Part shown: one piece after another, positions 58,622 to 64,000 of the stretch
Position numbering within the stretch: position 1 is the first letter of the stretch
How the letters are laid out: every line of letters begins with the position of its first letter
Assembly: GCA_041166745.1 (NCBI GenBank)
Contig: JBEEGH010000019.1
Span: 1 to 64,000, forward strand
Length of the DNA stretch: 64,000 nucleotides
Reading direction: 5' to 3'
Origin: DASUCS01 sp041166745
Lineage (GTDB): Bacteria; Actinomycetota; Acidimicrobiia; Acidimicrobiales; JACDCH01
Position numbers and translations under genes: made by a program
The notes under the pieces: generated by a model
Told to the model about the DNA's origin: nothing
The model's database searches: none
What the model saw: only the letters and a program-made list of their open reading frames with translations

Positions 58622-59077
58622 GTGAAAGAGGTGGACATCGCGCTCGAGAACCGAAAAGCCGCCTTCGTCGGCATCCTCGGGGCCGCGCTCGCCATCGTGG
58701 GCGCGTTCCAGGTGTGGTTGCGCATCCGCATCGCCGGCTTCATCCCTCCGGGGAGCGCAGAGACCGGCTGGCGCGGCGGCGATGGGCGAACGATCGTGCT
58801 GGCCGCAGTCGTGGCCGGAGCCGCGGCGGGCGCACTCTGGATCGGGCGCCGCGACCTGTGGCTCAAAATTGTCCTGCTCATCGCCGGAGGCGTGACGGTC
58901 GTGATCGCGATCGTCCACATGGTCGACGCCGGATCGAAGGCGCGAGACATCGAGGTGCAGTTCGGCATCCCGGCCGGCGACGTGTCCGCACAGGTCGGTG
59001 TGGGTCTGTACCTGGTCGTGGTCGGCGGCCTCGGTCTGCTCGCCGCCGGATTGCGGGCAAGAACGGCGTCGTCGTGA
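58622..59077 (+). CDS. Four-helix membrane protein, function unknown
   Basis: 151 residues from GTG 58622, 3 bp after the putA stop. Hydrophobic helices at about 13-34 (KAAFVGILGAALAIVGAFQV), 57-75 (IVLAAVVAGAAAGALWIG), 80-100 (LWLKIVLLIAGGVTVVIAIV) and 122-146 (VGVGLYLVVVGGLGLLAAGL). An outward loop with WRGGDGRT lies between helices 1 and 2. The stop overlaps the PIG-V-like gene's GTG (GTGA), placing it in the glycolipid operon rather than with putA. I cannot assign a family. Confidence 0.7.
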   Translation: MKEVDIALENRKAAFVGILGAALAIVGAFQVWLRIRIAGFIPPGSAETGWRGGDGRTIVLAAVVAGAAAGALWIGRRDLWLKIVLLIAGGVTVVIAIVHMVDAGSKARDIEVQFGIPAGDVSAQVGVGLYLVVVGGLGLLAAGLRARTASS

Positions 59078-60276
59078 AGCGGGGTGGGTGGTGGTTCCCC
59101 GTACTGCTGTTCTTCGCAGTCGCCACCGTGCTCACCGTGGTCGTGCAGGTCTCGCACGAGAACATGAAAGAGGACGAAGCCCCGTATCCGAATGCCCCGA
59201 GCACACACGACTACTTCGGCGGCTGGATGCAGTTCGACACCGGGTGGTACGTGTCCATCGCGGAGCACGGATACGACGAGCCACAGGTGATCGCATTCGA
59301 CAGCGGCCAACAATCCGCGGTGGCGTACTTCCCTGGCTACCCGCTGGCCGTTCGCCAGGTAGCTCGCGCCACCGGTCACGACTACGTGCTCGCCGCCGCG
59401 CTGACGACGTTCGCCTGCGGGCTCGCCGTGTTCCTGCTCTTCTGGGCCTGGTGTGGCCGCCGCCTGTCGCGAGCGGATCGCCGCACCGCGATGCTGCTCC
59501 TCGCGCTGTATCCGTTCGCGTGGTTCTTGTACGGGTCGGGGTACGGCGACGTCCTCTTCATCGTGCTCACGATCGGCGCGTTCATGTTGCTCGAACGGGA
59601 CCGGCCAGTTCTCGCGGGCTTGGCCGGCGCGGGGGCATCGGCAACGCGACTCATCGGCGTCGGCACCATCATCGGGCTGATCGCGATGGTGATCGAGCGC
59701 CGCCACGCTCTCGTGCGCAGCGAGGCGGATGGGCCGCGGCGCCCATGGTCCGGATGGCGACTGGATCGATCACGCCTACGGCTTCGCGACAGCGGTGTGC
59801 TGTTGAGCTTTGCGGGCATCGGTTCGTACTGCGTGTTCTTGTGGGGCCGCGTCGGCGATCCCCTCGCGTTCAACACGGTGCAAGCCGCCCCGGGCTGGAA
59901 CCAGGGCACCGGTCCGAAGACGTGGATCAAGTACTCCTTCTTCGCGCAGGTGATCCGGGGTGAACATTCGTACGGTGTCCGGCTGGTGTTGCAGGCGCTG
60001 CTGTGCCTCGTGTTCCTCATCGCGATTCCCCTCGTCTGGCAACGAATCGGCAAGGCGTATGCCATCTACACGTCGGTGATCATCGGTATTCCGCTCATCG
60101 GAACGAGCACGATGCAAGGGTTCGGTCGGTACTTGCTCAGCGCCTTCCCGGTCTTTGCCGTTGGGGGTGCGTTGCTCGCGGAGCGAACCAAACCGAGGCG
60201 AGTGGTGCTCGTGTCCAGCGGCACCCTGCTCGTCGTGCTGGTCTCCTTCTTCGGTCGCGGGTTCTACCTGTCGTAG
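59074..60276 (+). CDS. Membrane mannosyltransferase, PIG-V-like (GT-C fold)
   Basis: 400 residues from GTG 59074 (GTGA overlap). About eight to ten helices. The first extracytoplasmic loop has MQFDTGWYVSIAEHGYDE, the aspartate-containing motif (equivalent of FDxxWYxxIAxxGY) of PIG-V/GT-C mannosyltransferases, and AVAYFPGYPLAVR follows. LYPFAWFLYGSGYGDVLFIVL, GAGASATRLIGVG, and MQGFGRYLLSAFPVF near the end are also family landmarks. Such enzymes use polyprenyl-phosphate-mannose as donor on the outer membrane face. The following GT2 could make that donor. Confidence 0.87.
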   Translation: MKRGGWWFPVLLFFAVATVLTVVVQVSHENMKEDEAPYPNAPSTHDYFGGWMQFDTGWYVSIAEHGYDEPQVIAFDSGQQSAVAYFPGYPLAVRQVARATGHDYVLAAALTTFACGLAVFLLFWAWCGRRLSRADRRTAMLLLALYPFAWFLYGSGYGDVLFIVLTIGAFMLLERDRPVLAGLAGAGASATRLIGVGTIIGLIAMVIERRHALVRSEADGPRRPWSGWRLDRSRLRLRDSGVLLSFAGIGSYCVFLWGRVGDPLAFNTVQAAPGWNQGTGPKTWIKYSFFAQVIRGEHSYGVRLVLQALLCLVFLIAIPLVWQRIGKAYAIYTSVIIGIPLIGTSTMQGFGRYLLSAFPVFAVGGALLAERTKPRRVVLVSSGTLLVVLVSFFGRGFYLS

Positions 60277-60303
60277 GCCCTTCTCGGTAGCCTCCCCGTG
60301 ATC

Positions 60304-61065
60304 ATGGAGCCAACGTTCGGCACGCTCACCTTGATGTTCCCGATGTGGAACGAAGAGGAGATGATTCATCGCACGGTCGGTGCCGCCCGGGAGACCGGCG
60401 AAGACCTCATCTCGGCGGGTGACGTCGCCGACTACGAGATTCTTCTCGTCGACGACGCGTCCACCGACGGCACGGGAAAGATCGCCGACGAGCTCGCCGC
60501 CGCCGATCCGCGGGTTCGCGTCGTTCATCACGCGGAGAATCGCAAGCTCGGAGGCAGCGTCCGCACGGGCCTCGACAACGCCAAGGGCGATCTCGTGCTC
60601 TACACCGATGCAGACATGCCATTCGACCTCGCCGATTTGGGCAAGGCCCTTCGCCTCATGCGGGTGTACGACGCCGACATCGTGAGCGCGTACCGATTCG
60701 ACCGCACGGGCGAAGGCGGCGTAAGGGCGTTGTATTCGTACGTCTACAACACGTTGGTCAAGCTCATCTTGCGACTGAAGATCCGCGACGTGAACTTCGC
60801 GTTCAAGCTGCTGCGTAAGAATGTCATTCAGCACCTCGAGTTGGAGAGTGAAGGTTCGCTGATCGATGTCGAGTTGCTGGCCAAAGCGCAGCGGCTCGGA
60901 TTCCACATCATTCAGTTCGGTGTCGACTACTTCCCCCGCGACAGAGGCACCTCGACGTTGTCGTCGCCTGCCGTGATCGTGAACATCGTGAAGGAGCTCT
61001 CTCGGCTCCTGCCCTCGATGCGCAAGGTCGAACGCCTGCCCGATCGCGCGCTACGCCACCGGTGA
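60304..61065 (+). CDS. GT2 glycosyltransferase, dolichyl/polyprenyl-phosphate-mannose-synthase-like
   Basis: 253 residues from ATG 60304; GTG 60298 two codons earlier is possible, and neither has a clear ribosome site. LTLMFPMWNEEEMIHRTV opens the GT-A fold, ILLVDDASTDGTGKIAD is the nucleotide motif, YTDADMPFDL carries the DxD, and NFAFKLLRKNVIQ, with QFGVDYFPRDRGTSTL, are the conserved C-terminal blocks of the DPM1/polyprenyl-P-sugar synthase group. No membrane helices are present, so it would act peripherally on polyprenyl phosphate. Donor is probably GDP- or UDP-activated hexose. Confidence 0.88.
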   Translation: MEPTFGTLTLMFPMWNEEEMIHRTVGAARETGEDLISAGDVADYEILLVDDASTDGTGKIADELAAADPRVRVVHHAENRKLGGSVRTGLDNAKGDLVLYTDADMPFDLADLGKALRLMRVYDADIVSAYRFDRTGEGGVRALYSYVYNTLVKLILRLKIRDVNFAFKLLRKNVIQHLELESEGSLIDVELLAKAQRLGFHIIQFGVDYFPRDRGTSTLSSPAVIVNIVKELSRLLPSMRKVERLPDRALRHR

Positions 61066-61928
61066 GCAGCGCCGCTGCGCCGCCGCGGCTGCTGATCGTC
61101 AACGCCGATGACTTCGGGCTGACCGAAGGGGTGTGCCGGGCGATCCTGCGGGCGCACTCCGAGGGCATCGTGACGTCCACATCTGCGCTCGCGGTCGCTC
61201 CTGCGTTCGCTCGCTGTGCCGGATGGCTCGGCGACGCACCCGATCTCGGGGTCGGCGTCCATCTCGCCGCGGTCGGCGAGGATCCGCCGCTGTTGAGCGC
61301 GCGTGAGATCCCGACACTCGTCGATCAGCGCGGCCACTTCCCTTCTTCGTGGCGCCAGTTCCTCCCACGCATGGCGGCGCGACGCATCGACATCGACGAC
61401 CTCGAGCGCGAGTTCACCGCGCAGGCCGACGCGGTGCGATCGTCGGTCGGTGCCGACCGGATCACGCACCTCGATACGCATCAGCACCTCCACCTGTGGC
61501 CGCGCGTCGCGTCGCTCGTATGCCGGTTGGCTGCTCGTTGGGAGGTGCCGGCCGTCCGGGTCACGCGGTCGCTCGGCCGATCGCCGAAGGGCCGGCTGGT
61601 CAATGCGCTCGCCGGCCGACTCGACCGGCGGGTGACGGCTGCGGGACTTCTCGCACCAGAGGCGTTCGCCGGCTTCGATGAAGCAGGCGCTGTTGGTGCT
61701 TCTCGCCTGGTCGAGGTCATCGAACGTCTCTCGGCAACCGGCGCGCGTACCGCCGAGATCGGGATCCATCCGGGCGAAGGCGACGACGCCGACCTCGCGC
61801 GCTACGAGTGGGGCTATCACTGGGGCGACGAGCTCGAGGCCCTCCTGGCCCCGCGCACCCGCGATGTGATCGCGCGAGCGGGGTTCACGCTGGGGTCGTT
61901 CGCCGCACTCGAGGCGGTGTCCCGCTGA
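61062..61928 (+). CDS. ChbG/YdjC-family carbohydrate deacetylase
   Basis: 288 residues from GTG 61062 (GTGA overlap with the GT2 stop). Metal site: LIVNADDFGLTEGV at 11-24 with D15/D16, VHLAA around 70, HLDTHQHLHLWP at about 144-155 with its histidines, and EIGIHPGEGDD near the end. These define the YdjC/ChbG barrel, which removes acetyl from N-acetylhexosamine residues (diacetylchitobiose in E. coli). Here it likely deacetylates a sugar on the lipid-linked intermediate, as hopanoid-linked or PIG-L-like paths do; inference from context. Confidence 0.9.
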   Translation: MSSAAAPPRLLIVNADDFGLTEGVCRAILRAHSEGIVTSTSALAVAPAFARCAGWLGDAPDLGVGVHLAAVGEDPPLLSAREIPTLVDQRGHFPSSWRQFLPRMAARRIDIDDLEREFTAQADAVRSSVGADRITHLDTHQHLHLWPRVASLVCRLAARWEVPAVRVTRSLGRSPKGRLVNALAGRLDRRVTAAGLLAPEAFAGFDEAGAVGASRLVEVIERLSATGARTAEIGIHPGEGDDADLARYEWGYHWGDELEALLAPRTRDVIARAGFTLGSFAALEAVSR

Positions 61929-61954
61929 GCGCGGTTGATCCGATTGGTCAGCGG

Positions 61955-62593
61955 GTGCAGGCGGCTTTTGCGGGTGCGTCCCGCAGCGAGCGACTGCACG
62001 TCACCGCCCGCCTTCGCTCGTGCCCGATAGCGGCGATCGCCGACGCCACTCCGTCGTCTGGCCGCATCCTCGACTTCGGCTGCGGGCATGGTGCGGTTTC
62101 GCTCTATCTGGCGTTCACGTCGTCGGCTCGCGAGATCACGGGCGTGGATGTCGACGGCGACAAGTTGGTGCACGCTCGAGCGGCGGCCGACGCGGCTGCG
62201 CTGCCGATCCGATTCGAGCAAGTGGAACCGGGTTACCGCCCGACGGGACAGTGGGACGCGATCACGATCGTCGATGTGCTGTACCTACTCGGTGAACAGG
62301 CCGCGCTCGAGGTGGTCGACGCTTCCGCGGCTGCGCTGGCCCCGGGTGGGGTGCTCTTGATCAAGGAGATCGACGTCCGCCCGCGGTGGAAATTCTGGTT
62401 GGCCGCGGGGCAAGAGTTCCTTTCGACGAAGGTGCTCCGCATCACGAAGGGAAGTCGTGTCCGGTTCCTGCCGCCCGCCCAGTTCGAGGCGCGCCTCGTT
62501 GGCGCGGGCCTGGAGGTCGAGCACCGGTCCTTGCACCGCGGCCGCATGCACCCCCATCACCTCATCGTCGCGAGGATGCCTGCAGATGCCTGA
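61955..62593 (+). CDS. Class I SAM-dependent methyltransferase
   Basis: 212 residues from GTG 61955, the first standard start in frame. Motif I ILDFGCGHGAVSLYL, motif II GVDVDGDKLVHARAAA, motif IV WDAITIVDVLYLLGEQ, and then LAPGGVLLIKEID. The open frame continues upstream to a CTG at 61925 that would overlap the previous stop as CTGA with a GAGG ten bases before it, so translation may start there (extra LSAVDPIGQR). The late VRFLPPAQFEARLVGAGLEVEHRSL is the usual C-terminal cap. Acts on a membrane-linked or sugar substrate by context. Confidence 0.8.
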   Translation: MQAAFAGASRSERLHVTARLRSCPIAAIADATPSSGRILDFGCGHGAVSLYLAFTSSAREITGVDVDGDKLVHARAAADAAALPIRFEQVEPGYRPTGQWDAITIVDVLYLLGEQAALEVVDASAAALAPGGVLLIKEIDVRPRWKFWLAAGQEFLSTKVLRITKGSRVRFLPPAQFEARLVGAGLEVEHRSLHRGRMHPHHLIVARMPADA

Positions 62594-63341
62594 CCTCGAC
62601 CATCAGCCTGATGCTGCGTACTTCGACACGATGGCGCGGCACGCTCGCACCCACTGGTGGTACGAGGGCCGCCGCGCGCTGGTGCGCGAAGCGCTCCGCC
62701 GCTTTGACATTCCCGGCGGGCTCGTGCTCGACGTCGGCTGCGGTACCGGCGACAACATGGACATGCTGGCGGAAGTTGCGGGCACCGCAGTGATCGGCAC
62801 CGACCTCAGTGCCTACGCGCTGCGGCATGCGGTGCGGGGCCGCACGGAAATCGCGCTCGCCGAAGACCTGCCGGTCGCGACGGAGAGCTGCGGTCTGGTC
62901 ACGAGCATGGATGTCGTCGAGCACCTCGATGACGACCTCGTCGGTCTCCGCGAGTATCGCCGGGTGCTCGTGCCGGGCGGTCTGCTCCTGCTGACGGTGC
63001 CCGCGTACCAGTGGTTGTGGGGGGAGCACGATGTTCGCGCCGCGCACCGCCGGCGTTACCGAGTCGGTGGACTTGCCTCGGTCGTCGAGAACGCGGGCTT
63101 CGAGGTCTTGCACACCACGTACTACAACTCGTTCCTCGTTCCGCCCGCGGCGTTGCTCCGTCGCACGCCGTTGCGCCGGCTCGTGAAGGAGACCGACGAA
63201 GAAGTGGGCAACACGAGTCCGTTCGTCTCGAAGGTCATGACGCGACTGTCGAAGGTAGAGCGTCGCTTCGCGCTGCGAAGACGTGTGCCCTTCGGTCTGT
63301 CGATTCTTCTCGTGGGCCGCCGCCTCGAGATTGCAAGATGA
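62586..63341 (+). CDS. SAM-dependent methyltransferase (Methyltransf_11/UbiG-like)
   Basis: 251 residues from ATG 62586, overlapping the preceding stop by 8 nt. HARTHWWYEGRRALV precedes motif I LVLDVGCGTGDNMDML; IGTDLSAYALRHA and GLVTSMDVVEHLDDDLVGL are motifs II and IV, PGGLLLLTVPAYQWLWGEHD is typical of the group that works on lipid-linked sugars and polyketides. The late amphipathic segment FLVPPAALLRRTPLRRLV could be membrane-associated. Closes the operon beginning at 58622. Substrate inferred, not shown. Confidence 0.87.
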   Translation: MPDLDHQPDAAYFDTMARHARTHWWYEGRRALVREALRRFDIPGGLVLDVGCGTGDNMDMLAEVAGTAVIGTDLSAYALRHAVRGRTEIALAEDLPVATESCGLVTSMDVVEHLDDDLVGLREYRRVLVPGGLLLLTVPAYQWLWGEHDVRAAHRRRYRVGGLASVVENAGFEVLHTTYYNSFLVPPAALLRRTPLRRLVKETDEEVGNTSPFVSKVMTRLSKVERRFALRRRVPFGLSILLVGRRLEIAR

Positions 63342-63362
63342 CCCGGGCGCGCGCGGCGTGAC

Positions 63363-63836
63363 TCACGGCGTCAGCTGAGCGACCAGTGGCAGCACACGAT
63401 GGCCGAGTTGCTCGGTCAACGCGATCTGCGTCGTCGAGCGCATGATGCCGCTCACGCCGAGGATGCCGTTGATGACGTCCTGCAGATGCTCGTTGGTGCG
63501 CGCCACTACGCGGCAATGCAGATCGCCCGGCCCCGTCGTCGCGTGCGCCTCCAACACCTCGGGAATACCGGCGAGGTGCGCGGTCACGTCGACCAGGCGA
63601 CCCTGTGCGATCTCGAGGGTGACGAAGGCGAGCACCGTGTAGCCGATGACGCGCAGATCGAGGTCGGGCCCGAAGCCGGTGATCACGCCACGGGCCTGCA
63701 ACTTGTCGAGTCGGGCCTGCACCGTGCCGCGCGCCACCTGCAGGCGGCGGGCGAGCTCCATGATCCCGGCGCGGGGCGCGGCCGCGAGGGTGAGGATGAG
63801 GCGGGCGTCGAGGTCATCGATCCCAGTAGGCAACAT
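63363..63836 (-). CDS. Lrp/AsnC-family transcriptional regulator
   Basis: 157 residues from ATG 63836 (a longer in-frame start exists but adds no domain). N-terminal winged helix: IDDLDARLILTLAAAPRAGIMELARRLQVARGTVQARLDKLQARGVI. C-terminal RAM effector domain: VLAFVTLEIAQGRLVDVTAHLAGIPEVLEAHATTGPGDLHCRVVARTNEHLQDVINGILGVSGIMRSTTQIAL. GPGDL is the typical effector-domain turn. It likely senses an amino acid and controls the divergent gene starting at 63962, in the 125-bp gap between them. Confidence 0.93.
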   Translation of the reverse strand: MLPTGIDDLDARLILTLAAAPRAGIMELARRLQVARGTVQARLDKLQARGVITGFGPDLDLRVIGYTVLAFVTLEIAQGRLVDVTAHLAGIPEVLEAHATTGPGDLHCRVVARTNEHLQDVINGILGVSGIMRSTTQIALTEQLGHRVLPLVAQLTP

Positions 63837-63961
63837 GTCGGCATGGTAGAGCGACTGTCCGCCAGAGGTGGGCAGAGTGTCCAGATCCACGTGCGAGCGT
63901 TGACGGATCGGCGAGAGATCCATTGACTGCAGGTACAGATCGTCCTTCCCGGGGAGCAATC

Positions 63962-64000
63962 ATGAGCCTGACCCAGCAACCGGCGGCGCCCGCGGGCCCC
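63962..64000 (+). CDS. 5' end of a gene cut by the window edge
   Basis: ATG 63962 with GGGGAG 5-7 nt upstream opens a frame, MSLTQQPAAPAGP, that stays open to the last base. Divergent from the Lrp gene, so probably its target. Thirteen codons are too few to name the product. Confidence 0.55.
   Translation, partial: MSLTQQPAAPAGP

Noticed and set aside
56312..58918. 868-codon open frame antisense to putA
   Set aside because: Arg/His/Asp-rich shadow of a high-GC gene with no start site or domain; the plus strand carries the recognised PutA motifs.
1..64000. CRISPR array, rRNA operon, phage structural or IS transposase genes
   Set aside because: No regularly spaced repeats, no rRNA motifs, no transposase or phage proteins were seen in any frame I recognised.

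Overview
The window looks like a chromosomal segment of a high-GC actinobacterium. I infer a member of, or relative of, the Acidimicrobiia, because of the very frequent GTG/TTG starts, the F420/LLM-type oxidoreductases, the MurT/GatD pair, the many acyl-CoA dehydrogenases and CoA-transferases, and the Wzx/Wzy envelope glycan loci. No rRNA, ribosomal-protein or other marker gene is present to settle taxonomy. Genes are packed tightly, and many neighbours overlap by exactly 4 nt (NTGA), so translational coupling is a dominant theme.

Layout. (1) 0-1.1 kb: 3' end of an LLM oxidoreductase, tRNA-Gly(GCC) and a small secreted protein. (2) 1.1-14.3 kb: a sulfation/glycan island with three sulfotransferases of different types, a glycosyltransferase fused to a UbiA-type prenyltransferase, a methyltransferase, a PhyH dioxygenase, a Wzm/Wzt-like ABC exporter, a GT2 enzyme and a 1435-residue secreted beta-propeller protein. 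The island is bracketed by a 23-codon yhhN remnant (1129-1197) and the intact yhhN (14370). (3) 16.0-23.5 kb: a six-gene leftward operon of carrier protein, acyl-CoA-dehydrogenase-like protein, amino acid:carrier-protein ligase (a seryl-tRNA-synthetase relative), DUF1839 protein, GH2 glycosidase and a tandem alpha/beta hydrolase that lacks serine at both nucleophile elbows. This is the best candidate for an undescribed pathway. (4) 23.5-39.3 kb: a Wzx/Wzy-dependent polysaccharide locus with GT2/GT-B enzymes, flippase, polymerase, Wzz-like protein, polyprenyl glycosylphosphotransferase, AsnB and a secreted beta-helix protein. The MurT/GatD lipid II amidation pair sits inside it.

(5) 39.5-44.1 kb: an aldehyde dehydrogenase, then tRNA-Cys(GCA), followed by a 2.75 kb block bounded by a 98-bp direct repeat that includes the 3' half of the tRNA. 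The block holds a small-molecule kinase homologue, an excisionase-like gene broken by one frameshift and an orphan gene, but no integrase. I read it as a decayed or trans-mobilised integrative element. (6) 44.1-58.6 kb: small hypotheticals, a CrtA-like protein, a class III CoA-transferase, two further acyl-CoA dehydrogenases, a McrB/MoxR-like AAA+ ATPase, thioesterase, adenylate kinase, a glutamine-synthetase paralogue, two SDRs, an LLM oxidoreductase and a PutA-type proline catabolic enzyme. (7) 58.6-63.3 kb: a coupled rightward operon of a membrane protein, a PIG-V-like mannosyltransferase, a DPM1-like GT2, a ChbG/YdjC-like deacetylase and two methyltransferases, probably a polyprenyl-phosphate-sugar pathway. 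(8) 63.4-64 kb: an Lrp/AsnC regulator divergent from a gene that runs off the edge.

Functional reading: most of the first 40 kb makes, modifies, sulfates, exports or trims cell-surface glycans. The second half is mainly acyl-CoA, amino-acid and nitrogen metabolism. Functions are read from motifs and gene order alone; no database search was run.
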